From: Desulforamulus ruminis DSM 2154
Lineage (GTDB): Bacteria; Bacillota; Desulfotomaculia; Desulfotomaculales; Desulfotomaculaceae
Direction of reading: 5' to 3'
Length of the DNA: 64,000 nucleotides
NCBI RefSeq assembly: GCF_000215085.1
Contig: NC_015589.1
Coordinates: forward strand, 2,244,120 to 2,308,119
The number at the start of each line of letters is the position of its first letter. Within the stretch, counting starts at the first letter, position 1. The notes below the pieces were generated by a model. That model searched no databases, had not been told where the DNA came from, and saw only the letters and a list, made by a program, of their open reading frames with translations. Positions 25,183 to 34,096 of this stretch are shown here, piece after piece. The position numbers and the translations under genes are program-made.

Positions 25183-26016
25183 ATGAGCAACCAGTGTTCC
25201 AGTTGTGGAGAAGCGAAAGAAAAAAGCTGTACTGAAGAAGAAATGAACCCCTTGCCGAAACTCTATCCCGGCGGCCAAAGCCGGATCGGCCATGTCATTG
25301 CCGTAATGAGCGGGAAAGGCGGGGTGGGCAAGTCTTCCGTTACGGCACTGATGGCGGTTAATTTGCAGAGGCAGGGTTATAAAGTAGGTATTTTGGATGC
25401 GGATATTACCGGCCCCAGCATTCCGAAAATGTTCGGGTTAAAAAAGATTCCCGCCAATCCGGGGCTTTTACTCCCGGCCATCAGCCGCACCGGCATTGCC
25501 ATTATGTCCTTAAACCTGCTGCTGGAAAAGGAAGATGAACCGGTTATCTGGAGAGGACCCATGATTGCCGGCGCTGTAAAACAATTTTGGACCGATGTGA
25601 ACTGGGGGGAATTGGACTACCTGCTTTTGGATCTGCCTCCCGGCACCGGTGATGTTCCCTTAACGGTCATGCAGCAGATTCCGGTGGATGGCATGGTGGT
25701 AGTTACTTCTCCCCAGGACCTGGCTCTAATGGTTGTAAAAAAAGCCATTAACATGGCCGGGATTATGGAAATACCCCTGCTGGGCGTTGTGCAGAATATG
25801 GCCTACGCCGTCTGCCCCAAATGTGGAGAGCGATTGGAGCTATTCGGTAAGGCCCTGCAGAAGGGAGATGTCCTGGATCAATTGACCGTGCTGGAGGTTC
25901 TCCCTATCGATCCGGAGTTTACACGGTTGTGTGACCACGGTCAGGTGGAAAATACCGCTACCCGGGCTTTTGAAGACATCCCTACCCTGCTGAAAGTAAA
26001 AAAACAGGTAAGCTAA
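25183..26016 (+). CDS. Mrp/NBP35-type P-loop ATPase, iron-sulfur carrier
   Basis: A 277-residue ATPase of the Mrp/ApbC family that carries or inserts [4Fe-4S] clusters. The deviant Walker A GKGGVGKSS is at about residues 45-53, the Mrp box is DLPPGTGDV, and the N-terminal tail has cysteines (CSSCGEAKEKSC) that could bind a cluster. Near the C terminus CPKCG is a further C-x2-C, the usual dimer-bridging site. ATG 25183 follows GGGAGG; longer in-frame extensions lack a ribosome site. A small zinc-ribbon gene follows. Confidence 0.9.
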   Translation: MSNQCSSCGEAKEKSCTEEEMNPLPKLYPGGQSRIGHVIAVMSGKGGVGKSSVTALMAVNLQRQGYKVGILDADITGPSIPKMFGLKKIPANPGLLLPAISRTGIAIMSLNLLLEKEDEPVIWRGPMIAGAVKQFWTDVNWGELDYLLLDLPPGTGDVPLTVMQQIPVDGMVVVTSPQDLALMVVKKAINMAGIMEIPLLGVVQNMAYAVCPKCGERLELFGKALQKGDVLDQLTVLEVLPIDPEFTRLCDHGQVENTATRAFEDIPTLLKVKKQVS

Positions 26017-26101
26017 CCCCCGATGACACTTAATAATATGGCTACGGCCACGCCTTTACTGTTCCGGAACCTTACTCCCCTTGCCTTGTTAGGAGTTCAA
26101 A

Positions 26102-26254
26102 ATGATACGGCTTCAATGCAGCCAGTGTGGAAAAATCATAGAATTTCTGCGTAAATTTCAGCAAGACACAAAGGAGCAAAAATGCACCTGCGGAGGAAAT
26201 TTACGCCCTGTAAACAAGCCTGGCGAGATAAAAATAAAGAAGAAAGAGCCCTAA
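26102..26254 (+). CDS. Small zinc-ribbon protein
   Basis: A 50-residue protein with two metal-binding knuckles, CSQC (residues 6-9) and CTC (28-30), then a lysine-rich tail (KIKKKEP). Likely a zinc ribbon or a small iron-sulfur-associated protein. AGGAG is six bases before the ATG, and it follows the Mrp-type ATPase gene by 85 bases on the same strand, so the two may be one operon. Function unknown. Too short for ordinary gene lists. Confidence 0.65.
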   Translation: MIRLQCSQCGKIIEFLRKFQQDTKEQKCTCGGNLRPVNKPGEIKIKKKEP

Positions 26255-26310
26255 AGCGGATGCAGTAATTCCGATAAAGCCAGAGGAACTCTACCCGTTT
26301 TTTATAGCAC

Positions 26311-26350
26311 ATGAAAAACACCTGAACCAGTCAGGTGTTTTTCATCTTCT
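26311..26350. terminator. Bidirectional terminator
   Basis: A perfect symmetrical hairpin: AAAAACACCTGA, loop ACCAG, TCAGGTGTTTTT. Confidence 0.88.
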
Positions 26351-26417
26351 TTATCTTACTCCCGGAGCGCCCACCAGCGGTATTTGTTACCACAGATAAA
26401 ATTGTTAATGATCGCGA

Positions 26418-26446
26418 TTGACAAAATAAACAGCGACCAATATAAT
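26418..26446 (+). promoter_or_regulatory. Consensus sigma-A promoter of the Rrf2 gene
   Basis: TTGACA (26418-26423), a 17-base spacer and TATAAT (26441-26446): a perfect consensus match 43 bases before the ATG of the Rrf2-family regulator. Confidence 0.88.
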
Positions 26447-26488
26447 TGTAGATAAATACAGTCTTTAATATCTTTAAGGAGTATTTTA

Positions 26489-26902
26489 ATGAAGTATACA
26501 AAGGCAACCAATTATGCTTTGCACACAATGTTGTACATGATTGACCATGGACAACACGAAAAATTAAGTGTACATGTTCTGGCCGAGCATTTTCAAGTAT
26601 CCGTTACCTACCTTTCTAAGATTTTGACACAGCTTGTAAAAGCAGGTCTAATTGAATCAACCTCTGGAGCAAGCGGAGGATACACATTGCGCAAACGGGC
26701 TGAAAACATCTCCTTTATGGATGTCATTCGGGCAACGGAAGGTTCCGGCGCACTATTTGAATGCGGGATTCAGGAAGAAAAGCGATGCCCTATTCATCAG
26801 GTGATGAAAGAAGCAGAAAACATCATGGAACAGTATTTACAAGACAAGAAGCTCTTTGAACTGGCTTCAAGAGATAAGGTCTGTGAAGCAAGCAAAGATT
26901 AA
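26489..26902 (+). CDS. Rrf2-family transcriptional regulator
   Basis: A 137-residue winged-helix regulator. The MKYTKATNYALHTMLYMI opening, the recognition-helix segment VSVTYLSKILTQLVKAGLI and the wing GASGGYTL match Rrf2. Only two cysteines are in the effector region (FECG and RCPIHQV), one fewer than the three cluster ligands of IscR/NsrR, so cluster binding is uncertain. It is followed by a MATE transporter gene on the same strand and probably controls it. Confidence 0.9.
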   Translation: MKYTKATNYALHTMLYMIDHGQHEKLSVHVLAEHFQVSVTYLSKILTQLVKAGLIESTSGASGGYTLRKRAENISFMDVIRATEGSGALFECGIQEEKRCPIHQVMKEAENIMEQYLQDKKLFELASRDKVCEASKD

Positions 26903-26941
26903 GCTTATGCGAAAAGTATATAATTTTTATGCTTGTATTAC

Positions 26942-26956
26942 AGATATTAAATATCT
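26942..26956. promoter_or_regulatory. Perfect dyad upstream of the MATE gene
   Basis: AGATATTAAATATCT is a 15-base perfect palindrome 25 bases before the MATE start. Its place between the Rrf2 and MATE genes makes it a candidate operator. Confidence 0.35.
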
Positions 26957-26981
26957 ATAATATATTTATTAGGAGAACTTA

Positions 26982-28361
26982 ATGAATAAGATCAATGAAC
27001 TCGAAAGTAAACCGGTCGCGAAATTGTTGGTGCAGTATTCGTTACCGGCTGTACTCGGCCTATTCGTAAATTCACTCTATACGGTCATTGACCGGATTTT
27101 TATCGGAAACATCCCGGATATTGGCGCATTGGCCTTAACGGGTATTGGACTTACTATACCAATTACCACGGTGATATTGGCGCTATCTGCTTTGATTGCT
27201 TTTGGAGCCGCTTCCAATATCACCATCCGATTAGGAGAAGGCAAACAGGAAGAAGCCGAGAACACAGCGGGTAATGCGATTTTATTAACTGTTGTAGCAG
27301 GCATTACAATTACAGTACTTTATCTAATTTTTCAAAATCAAATATTAGGTTTGCTTGGGATACAGGGGCAAACGTTGCCTTATGCCAAGGCTTTTATCAC
27401 GATCATCGTGTTAGGCACGGTTTTCAACATGTTAGGATTTGCCTTCCCCATTCTTGTCCGTTCCGATGGCAGTCCCGCCTTTTCCGCAATCATTACGCTG
27501 ACGGGATGTGTGCTCAATATAGGTCTGGACGCACTTTTTATTCTTGTGTTCCATATGGGGATACAAGGTGCCGCCATAGCTACTGTGTTATCCCAGTTTG
27601 TGACTGTAATCCTCGGGTTTTTCTATTTCAGAAGAAGGAAAGCAACCTTGCGGCTTATGAAACAAAATTTCAAACTTCAACCTGACACAATGAAGGCAAT
27701 TGTTCTAATTGGTCTGGTCCCTTTCTCCAATCAATTATCTATCAGTATCGCACAAATTGTCAGCAACTACTCCTTAAATCTATATGGAGGAGAGCTGGCA
27801 GTCGGAGCCATGACAGTCATCGCCTCTATTGCGTCCATTTTCCTGATGCCCGTTTACGGAATATCACAGGGATTCCAACCGATTATTGGGTTCAACTGGG
27901 CAAAAAAGCGCAATGACCGGACGATGAAAACACTCAGCCTTGCAGTTGCATCCAGTGCTATGATTTTGGCAGTAGGTACCTTACTAGTATGGATATTCCC
28001 TGAATTTGTAGTGGGGCTTTTTAACCGTGACGTAGAGCTTGCAGGTATCGCCGTAAATGGAATCAGAAAATATATGCTGCTGCTTCCCCTTGCTGCGATT
28101 CCCACATTTGGAATAGGCTTTATGATGCTGACAGGAAAGGTGCAGGCGGCGGTATCGCTGAATATCGCAAGACAATGTGTTATCTTGGCATTGACCATTT
28201 ATTTTCTGCCAAAGGCAATTGGGACAGATGGCCTTTGGTATGCACAGCCTGTAACCGACTTCCTATCAAGCATCCTTATGGTCATACTTTTTGTAAAAGG
28301 ATATGGACATATCTTACGGGGAAAGGCACCTTCAAAGAACAAAAAGACTTTTAACTCATAA
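26982..28361 (+). CDS. MATE-family efflux transporter
   Basis: A 459-residue, 12-helix multidrug/toxin exporter of the MATE (NorM/MepA-like) type. The internal duplication is visible: PVAKLLVQYSLPAVLGLFVNSLYTVIDRIFIG at the N terminus recurs in style near residue 235 (VPFSNQLSISIAQIVSNYSL). It uses a Na+ or H+ gradient to expel cationic compounds. Located after an Rrf2 regulator with a palindrome between; codon use is more AT-rich than in the flanking core genes. Confidence 0.92.
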   Translation: MNKINELESKPVAKLLVQYSLPAVLGLFVNSLYTVIDRIFIGNIPDIGALALTGIGLTIPITTVILALSALIAFGAASNITIRLGEGKQEEAENTAGNAILLTVVAGITITVLYLIFQNQILGLLGIQGQTLPYAKAFITIIVLGTVFNMLGFAFPILVRSDGSPAFSAIITLTGCVLNIGLDALFILVFHMGIQGAAIATVLSQFVTVILGFFYFRRRKATLRLMKQNFKLQPDTMKAIVLIGLVPFSNQLSISIAQIVSNYSLNLYGGELAVGAMTVIASIASIFLMPVYGISQGFQPIIGFNWAKKRNDRTMKTLSLAVASSAMILAVGTLLVWIFPEFVVGLFNRDVELAGIAVNGIRKYMLLLPLAAIPTFGIGFMMLTGKVQAAVSLNIARQCVILALTIYFLPKAIGTDGLWYAQPVTDFLSSILMVILFVKGYGHILRGKAPSKNKKTFNS

Positions 28362-28487
28362 CTTCTTATGGTACAATAACCAGGATTGATGATCAGGCCT
28401 CCACTTTATCTATGCGCGCGACGAAAGATACATTAATTCAACCGCATTATAGCGAGGACCACAACATATGCTGAGGAAAGAAAAAAT

Positions 28488-29144
28488 ATGAGTATGACCG
28501 GCCCACAAATATTAAAAGAACTCTCTCCTATTGATGATTTTTCTTCCTACGTTCAAGATTTTTTATTGGATGAGATACCAATTTTGGCGATAAAGAGCTA
28601 TGCCGAGCAAATCGAAGGTATGGAATTTTTTAAAATCGAAATACAAATGAGTGTTTTCGAGAATTGTACCTTTCGTAATTGCAGCTTTGAAAACGCAAGC
28701 TTTATTGATGTTATATTTCAATCTTGTGATTTCTCAAACAGCAAATTTACAGGTGCCTATTATCAACGATGTCGATTTATTAATTGTAAATGCGTTGGTG
28801 TAGATATGCGCGATACCATTGTAAAGCAAACTGCTTTTGAACAATCAAATTTTCAGTATTCCTATTTCGACAAAACAAAAATGATGGATGTTTTATTTGA
28901 CCATATCGACTTTACCGAATCATCCATGGCTGAAGCAAAACTAAAAAAGTTTGAAGCAAGGGATTCCAAATTTGTAAAAAACAATTTCTTTAAAACAATG
29001 TTAGCAACAGTAGATTTTACCAATAATGAATTTGCCATGCCAATGGTATCATCCCCTCCGGTCGAGCTGAAAGGAGCTATTGTCAATATGTTTCAAGCGA
29101 CAGATTTGATTGGTCTTTGGGGTGTTATTGTTGATCGGAAATAA
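28488..29144 (+). CDS. Pentapeptide-repeat protein
   Basis: A 218-residue protein with about 20 pentapeptide units of A(D/N)Lxx type in the middle ([34 protein letters not shown]), forming a quadrilateral beta helix. It resembles Qnr/MfpA-like DNA-mimicking proteins in general build, but fluoroquinolone protection is not established by sequence alone. The C-terminal 30 residues ([19 protein letters not shown]) form the usual capping segment. A GAGGAAAG site precedes the ATG. AT-rich composition suggests transfer along with its neighbours. Confidence 0.85.
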   Translation: MSMTGPQILKELSPIDDFSSYVQDFLLDEIPILAIKSYAEQIEGMEFFKIEIQMSVFENCTFRNCSFENASFIDVIFQSCDFSNSKFTGAYYQRCRFINCKCVGVDMRDTIVKQTAFEQSNFQYSYFDKTKMMDVLFDHIDFTESSMAEAKLKKFEARDSKFVKNNFFKTMLATVDFTNNEFAMPMVSSPPVELKGAIVNMFQATDLIGLWGVIVDRK

Positions 29145-29171
29145 AATATTAAATACTTAGATTTGTGAGTA

Positions 29172-29245
29172 TAATGGGAAGCAATTAGTATAGTTCATTG
29201 CTTCCCATTTTCATACCTTCTTTCACTGTTTCTATAAATTATAGA
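29172..29245 (+). repeat. Terminator-plus-dyad module, copy A
   Basis: GGGAAGCAAT/ATTGCTTCCC hairpin followed by TTTTC (terminator of the pentapeptide gene), then 23 bases later the palindrome TCTATAAATTATAGA (29231-29245). The palindrome is upstream of the MerR gene and is a candidate operator. A second copy of the whole module follows the MerR gene. Confidence 0.7.
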
Positions 29246-29364
29246 TGGTATTCACAAAGCGTCCAAACACACCGGAAGGTGTTGCCGCTGATGAAGAGAT
29301 ATTTTTCAAAAACATATTGACTATTCCCTTGGGTGTTAGCTTACCATTGGTTTGAGGTGATGAA

Positions 29365-30237
29365 ATGTTCATTAACGAAGCGCGAAAGGCAACTAATTTA
29401 ACGAAAAAGGCCATTGAATACTATACAAGTCAAGGGCTGGTTTCCCCTGCAATTTTGGAAAACGGATATCGGGATTTCAATGAAAATGATGTAGAGCTTT
29501 TAAAGAGGATTTCTATTTTTCGTAAAATTGGTTTTAGCACCGAAGATATTAAAGCTATACTGGCAGACGATAAAGAAGCTGTTTTACAGAAAATGTCTGT
29601 AAAAAAAGAGTTAAGTATACAAAGAGAAAAAGCAAAACAAGTACTCCTTGACCGGCTTAGTACCGGAGAAAGCTTGGCAGAAATAGAAACCGCTCTGAAT
29701 GCCATTGAACAGAACAAAACAATTACGGATAAGCTGTTAGAAGCATTTCCGGGGTATTATGGCCGCTTTCTTTGCTTGCATTTTGCACGTTTTTTGAATG
29801 AGCCAATTTCAACACCGCAACAACAAGCTGCTTATGATAAAATCGTAACATTTCTTGATGAAGCCCCTGCACTGAGCTTTTCAAAAGAACTGTGGAACTT
29901 TCTGGATGAAAGTACGCAAAGCATCGGCGTAGAAAATATTTGTGATATGCATGAAAAAATGAAGAGGTCTATTGAAAATCCTGAACAGTTTTTATCAGAA
30001 AACCAGGAAATGTTGGCATGGTATCTTGAGTATAAAAAGTCGGATGAATATAAAAATTCTGCTGCGTTCAAAATTCAAACAACGCTTAAAGAATTCAATA
30101 ATACAAGCGGGTATTATGATGTTTTTATACCGGCGATGAAAAGGTTAAGTAATTCTTATGCCAAGCATTGTCGGCAATTGGAAACTGCCAATGAAAAATT
30201 ATTATCAGAATATCCTGAGATTGAAAATTTAAAATAA
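29365..30237 (+). CDS. MerR-family transcriptional regulator
   Basis: A 290-residue regulator. The N-terminal MerR DNA-binding domain is clear (INEARKATNLTKKAIEYYTSQGL, then GYRDFNENDVELLKRISIFRKIGFS). A ~170-residue C-terminal region follows that I cannot assign to an effector-binding family; it has no cysteine cluster for metal sensing. ATG follows GAGGTGATGAA. It is flanked on both sides by a repeated terminator/dyad module. AT-rich like the preceding two genes. Confidence 0.88.
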   Translation: MFINEARKATNLTKKAIEYYTSQGLVSPAILENGYRDFNENDVELLKRISIFRKIGFSTEDIKAILADDKEAVLQKMSVKKELSIQREKAKQVLLDRLSTGESLAEIETALNAIEQNKTITDKLLEAFPGYYGRFLCLHFARFLNEPISTPQQQAAYDKIVTFLDEAPALSFSKELWNFLDESTQSIGVENICDMHEKMKRSIENPEQFLSENQEMLAWYLEYKKSDEYKNSAAFKIQTTLKEFNNTSGYYDVFIPAMKRLSNSYAKHCRQLETANEKLLSEYPEIENLK

Positions 30238-30253
30238 CCAAATCAAATAAGCA

Positions 30254-30334
30254 TAATGGGAAGCTTGAGCATTGACTCATCGCTTCCCATTTTCATATTA
30301 TCCTTCGGGGGTTCCATCGTCTATAAGTTATAGA
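30254..30334 (+). repeat. Terminator-plus-dyad module, copy B
   Basis: TAATGGGAAGC...GCTTCCCATTTTCATA hairpin and then TCTATAAGTTATAGA (30320-30334), with the same order and similar spacing as copy A. Here no plus-strand gene follows the dyad; the next gene is on the other strand. Confidence 0.7.
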
Positions 30335-30355
30335 TCCGATATACACAAGAAATCC

Positions 30356-31042
30356 TTATAGTTCCAGGGCACTTCCCGGCTGCAGGATCACAACTTTGCC
30401 GGGGCTTTGTTCTTCTACCGCCCGTTTGAAGGCTTCGGGGTCCTGGGCAATAAGCGGCCAGGTATTATAATGCATAGGCACCACCTGGCGGGGATTCAGC
30501 ATTTTTACCGCCTCCAGGGCATCCTCCGGCCCCATGGTGAAATTGTCCCCGATGGGAAGTAAAGCCACATCAATGGCGTTTAGCCGCCCAATCAGCCCCA
30601 TATCTCCAAATAAACCGGTATCCCCGGAATGATAAAGGGTTTTTCCCTCGGCATAAATCAGAAAACCGCAGGGATTGCCCAGATACTCCGCCGGGCCGGT
30701 GTCGCCGCCGGTGGAATTGCCGTGCCAGGCCGGGGTCAATTTTACTTTAAAGGAACCAAAATCATGGGCTCCGCCAATGTGCATGGCATGGGCCTTAACC
30801 CCCTGGCGCATAAAATAATTGGCCGCTTCATATACCGAAACGAGGGTGGCATTGGTTTTCCGGGCCAGGGCCAGGGCGTCTCCGGCGTGGTCCCCATGCC
30901 CGTGGCTTACCAAAATGTAATCGGGATGAAGATCCAGGTTCCGGGGGGCTACCGGATTACCGGTAATAAAAGGATCAATGACCAGCGTCAGGTCTGCGGT
31001 TTCCAGCAAAAAGGCGGCATGTCCCAGAAAAGTAAGTTTCAT
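30356..31042 (-). CDS. UPF0173-type metal-dependent hydrolase (MBL fold)
   Basis: A 228-residue metallo-beta-lactamase-fold protein. The metal-binding motif HGHGDHAGD is at about residues 49-57, with further ligands in HSGDTGLFGD and the C-terminal PMHYNTWP. Length and the MKLTFLGHAAF opening match the YtkL/UPF0173 family, whose substrate is not known. ATG after GGAAGGAG. Monocistronic. Confidence 0.88.
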   Translation of the reverse strand: MKLTFLGHAAFLLETADLTLVIDPFITGNPVAPRNLDLHPDYILVSHGHGDHAGDALALARKTNATLVSVYEAANYFMRQGVKAHAMHIGGAHDFGSFKVKLTPAWHGNSTGGDTGPAEYLGNPCGFLIYAEGKTLYHSGDTGLFGDMGLIGRLNAIDVALLPIGDNFTMGPEDALEAVKMLNPRQVVPMHYNTWPLIAQDPEAFKRAVEEQSPGKVVILQPGSALEL

Positions 31043-31145
31043 CTTTACTAACTCCTTCCACGGGTAATGCTAGCTTCTCCCTATCCCTACCGCAATATGC
31101 CAGAAAATCTGACAGTTTATTCCTGATGGCGGTCCCCACTTCCCC

Positions 31146-32030
31146 TTAGCATACCTCATCATTCTGGGTTAGTATGTTTTTAACCTGTTCCGCCACTTCC
31201 CAGGGCAGGCTGACCACTTTCGCTCCGGCGGCAGTTAGTGCAGCCACCTTACTTTCAAAAGTCCCCCGTCCCCTTTCGATAATGGCCCCGGCATGGCCCA
31301 TCCGTTTGCCTGGAGGAGCGGAACTGCCGGCCAAAAAGGCCACCACCGGCTTGGTCATCTCTTTTATATACAGGGCGGCCTCCTCTTCGGCATTGCCGCC
31401 GATTTCTCCTACCAGAACCACAACCTTGGTTTCAGGGTCCGCCTCAAACCTTTTTAACACTTCAACAAAGGACAAACCGACCACCCGGTCCCCCCCCAGT
31501 CCTACCACCGTGGATTGTCCCAGGTCATGCATGGTCAGGTTATAGGCAATTTCGTAACTGAGGGTGCCGCTGCGGGCCACCACGCCCACCGGTCCCGGAA
31601 TATAAATGCGGTTGGGCATAATGCCCATTTTGCTCTGTCCCGGAGAGATCACACCAAAGGTATTGGGGCCCACAATGATAACGCCCAGCCTTTCGGCATA
31701 GGCCATGATATCCAGTTCGTCGTGCAGAGGTACATGCTCGGTAATAATGACCAGGGTTTGAATGCCGGCGGTCATGGCCTCAAAGGCCGCATCCTTTACG
31801 CCGGGGGCCGGAATGAAAAGGATGGTGGCGGTAATCGGGTGCTTTTCCATGGCTTCGGCCACGGTGTTGTAAACCGGTACCCCCTGAACCTCCTGCCCCC
31901 CTTTGCCTGGCGAGACCCCTGCGGCCACCTTGGCCCCATAGGCCAGCATCTGTCCGGTATGGAAGGCCCCCTGCTTGCCGGTAATACCCTGTACTAAAAT
32001 AACTTCGTCCTTATCAATGATGATTGCCAT
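31146..32030 (-). CDS. sucD: Succinate-CoA ligase, alpha subunit
   Basis: A 294-residue subunit that binds CoA and carries the phosphohistidine (GHAGAII near residue 247). The CoA-binding Rossmann region is at the N terminus (VQGITGKQGAFHT). With the beta subunit it makes ATP or GTP from succinyl-CoA reversibly. Its ATG is two bases after the sucC stop, with GGGAGG inside the sucC end, so the pair is translationally linked. Confidence 0.95.
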   Translation of the reverse strand: MAIIIDKDEVILVQGITGKQGAFHTGQMLAYGAKVAAGVSPGKGGQEVQGVPVYNTVAEAMEKHPITATILFIPAPGVKDAAFEAMTAGIQTLVIITEHVPLHDELDIMAYAERLGVIIVGPNTFGVISPGQSKMGIMPNRIYIPGPVGVVARSGTLSYEIAYNLTMHDLGQSTVVGLGGDRVVGLSFVEVLKRFEADPETKVVVLVGEIGGNAEEEAALYIKEMTKPVVAFLAGSSAPPGKRMGHAGAIIERGRGTFESKVAALTAAGAKVVSLPWEVAEQVKNILTQNDEVC

Positions 32031-32032
32031 GT

Positions 32033-33154
32033 TTATATAGCCTCCCTGCCCACAGCCAGTTCAACCACTTTGGCCACTGCCTCGTGAATAGTTCGATAGG
32101 CGCTCATACCCTGCTGATTTAATATTTCCACTCCGGCCTGTTCGTTGGTACCTACCAGCCGGATCACCATGGGTACATGAATGCCGGTATTCTTCTTGAC
32201 CTGGGCAAAGGCCCTGGCCACGTCATCACAGCGGGTAATGCCGCCAAAAATATTAATTAAAACCGCCTTGGGATTGGTAGAAAGCAAGATTTCCAGTGCT
32301 TTGGCCGTGGCTTCGGTCCCTGCGCCGCCCCCTGCATCCATGAAGTTCCGGGGACTTCCGCCAAAGTGGTTGATGATATCCAGAGTGGCCATGGTAATGC
32401 CGGCCCCGTTGGCCATCACCCCGATGTCCCCCCCCAATTCCACAAAGGAGATGCCGATTTCCGCGGCTTTTAATTCCCGCTCGCTGCGTTCCTCCACCCT
32501 GGGTACCCAACCGGGCAGCCGGAAAAGGGCCTCGTCATCAATGGTTATTTTAGCGTCTGCAGCAATCAATTGCTCCCCACTGACCACCAGGGGGTTAATT
32601 TCCACCAGCTCGGCGTCATATTTGCGGAATAACTCATACATTTTTACCAGAAGCCTGGCAAAAGGCCCGGTTTCTGCCGCAGGCAAACCCATGCGCCTGG
32701 CCACTTCCCGGCCAAAAAAAGGCTGGATGCCGGCATGGACATCCACATGGGCTTTCACCAGATGTTCCTCGGAGACCTCTTCAATATCCACACCGCCTTG
32801 GGCGGAAGCAATGACCAGAGGCTTTCGTCTTCCCCCGTCAACGGTGACGGCCACATAATATTCCTTGTCAATTTTCAATTTTTCTTCCACCAGCACCGCC
32901 TGTACGGGAAGATCCCTTATGACGGTAGCCAATAATTCCTGAGCCGCTTCCTCGGCCTCCGCAGGGTTGGCCGGGAACTTGATGCCGCCGGACTTACCCC
33001 TGCCCCCGGACAAAACCTGGCACTTCACTACGCTGGAGGGAAGCTCCGCCGCAAATTCGGCCACTCCCCCGGGAGTAAGGAAGGCCTTTCCCCTGGGAAC
33101 CGGAATTCCTTCCCGCTGAAATATTTCCTTACCCATGTACTCGTATAGTTTCAT
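32033..33154 (-). CDS. sucC: Succinate-CoA ligase, beta subunit
   Basis: A 373-residue ATP-grasp subunit that binds nucleotide and succinate. The N-terminal MKLYEYMGKEIFQREGIPVP, VKCQVLSGGRGKSGGIK and the C-terminal NIFGGITRCD are diagnostic. First gene of sucCD. With the kor operon at 56-58.7 kb it gives a route from 2-oxoglutarate to succinate with ferredoxin reduction and ATP formation. Confidence 0.95.
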   Translation of the reverse strand: MKLYEYMGKEIFQREGIPVPRGKAFLTPGGVAEFAAELPSSVVKCQVLSGGRGKSGGIKFPANPAEAEEAAQELLATVIRDLPVQAVLVEEKLKIDKEYYVAVTVDGGRRKPLVIASAQGGVDIEEVSEEHLVKAHVDVHAGIQPFFGREVARRMGLPAAETGPFARLLVKMYELFRKYDAELVEINPLVVSGEQLIAADAKITIDDEALFRLPGWVPRVEERSERELKAAEIGISFVELGGDIGVMANGAGITMATLDIINHFGGSPRNFMDAGGGAGTEATAKALEILLSTNPKAVLINIFGGITRCDDVARAFAQVKKNTGIHVPMVIRLVGTNEQAGVEILNQQGMSAYRTIHEAVAKVVELAVGREAI

Positions 33155-33202
33155 CTTTACACCCAGTCTCCCACCTAAAAGATTTATTTTTTTAAAAGTT
33201 CT

Positions 33203-33745
33203 CTATTCTCTCTCTTTTTCCTTTTCTAAGATGCGGAGAAAACGAATTAACATTTCGGAAACTGAATTATTTTCTCTCCGGGGAATCCTCAGGGCCTGCT
33301 CCAGGCTGTATCCCATCAGCATCATCATTTTGATGGTTTTTACGCTGCTGAGAACGGGTACGGTCAGACCATTTTTCAAGCTTAGGACGGAACGGAACCG
33401 GGCGTCTGTTCTTTTCTCAACAAAATTCACCATGTTCAAATTAAAGAAGCCGTAACAGGGATCTCCGCCACAGCGGGCCGGTCGGGTTTTTATGGGAATC
33501 AGGACATATTCCGGCGCCAGCAGCAGCGGGGTCAGCCCTGTACCGCCCTGTTCCCGGTATTTCCTACGCAGGGCGGTATAATCCAAAGCAAATTCCCGGC
33601 AGAGGGATTTCCGAAAACTACGGGCATTTCTGGCATCCCGGTGGACACTTCCCGAAACGGCGGCAAATTCCGTTCCGTCCCCCTGGGGCAGATACACCGG
33701 CTGAAAGTACACCAGCGGATGAATTCCTTTCCTGGTTGCGGGCAT
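33203..33745 (-). CDS. ComK-like protein (tentative)
   Basis: A 180-residue soluble protein. The middle part, LLAPEYVLIPIKTRPARCGG followed by FFNLNMVNF and LKNGLTVPVLSSVKTIK, resembles in order the ComK core (FPT-STRP-C, H-V-F, NG-x-E-L-x-x-S-x-x-S), the competence master regulator of Bacillus; the match is by eye and weak. ATG 33745 is eight bases after AAGGAG. It lies just upstream of sucCD on the same strand. It could also be an unrelated protein of unknown function. Confidence 0.4.
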   Translation of the reverse strand: MPATRKGIHPLVYFQPVYLPQGDGTEFAAVSGSVHRDARNARSFRKSLCREFALDYTALRRKYREQGGTGLTPLLLAPEYVLIPIKTRPARCGGDPCYGFFNLNMVNFVEKRTDARFRSVLSLKNGLTVPVLSSVKTIKMMMLMGYSLEQALRIPRRENNSVSEMLIRFLRILEKEKERE

Positions 33746-33911
33746 CACCAACACTCCTTTTCCTGTTCTCTCAGCCCATTCTACTACCCGCCGGTGTTCT
33801 ATCGGTTAAGGAAAAGTGAGCAGGGTTTTGTTTAGGTGAAAAAAGGAGTGTTACAAAACGATTTTATATGACACACCAAAGAACACGCAGATAACCCAAC
33901 AACCGGATAAA

Positions 33912-34018
33912 AGGAATAGAACACGGATGATGCGTATATAAACGGATTTTAAATTTAATAAAATTTTAAAAGGCCGCGCGAATCCGCAGAAATCCGTAAA
34001 ATCCGCGTTCTATTCCTA
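33912..34018. repeat. Dispersed palindromic intergenic repeat, copy 2
   Basis: AGGAATAGAACACGGAT and ATCCGCGTTCTATTCCT are inverted repeats matching at 16 of 17 bases, the cleanest pair in the window. The inside has AACGGATTTTAAATTTAA, AATCCGCAG and AAATCCGTAA words shared with copies 3 and 4. The remainder of the 33746-34096 gap holds a terminator and no gene. Confidence 0.85.
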
Positions 34019-34033
34019 TTCATTTTTTAGTAA

Positions 34034-34090
34034 AAGAGGGGCCGCGCAAAAGGAACCTCTCCGGATTCTTTTTGCAACAGCGCCTCTTGA
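34034..34090 (-). terminator. Hairpin terminator of the sigma-54 activator gene
   Basis: AGAGGCGCTGTTGCAAAAAG pairs with an imperfect TTTTGCGCGGCCCCTCT on the minus strand and runs into TTTTAC. It sits seven bases after the gene. Confidence 0.55.
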
Positions 34091-34096
34091 CCTTTT

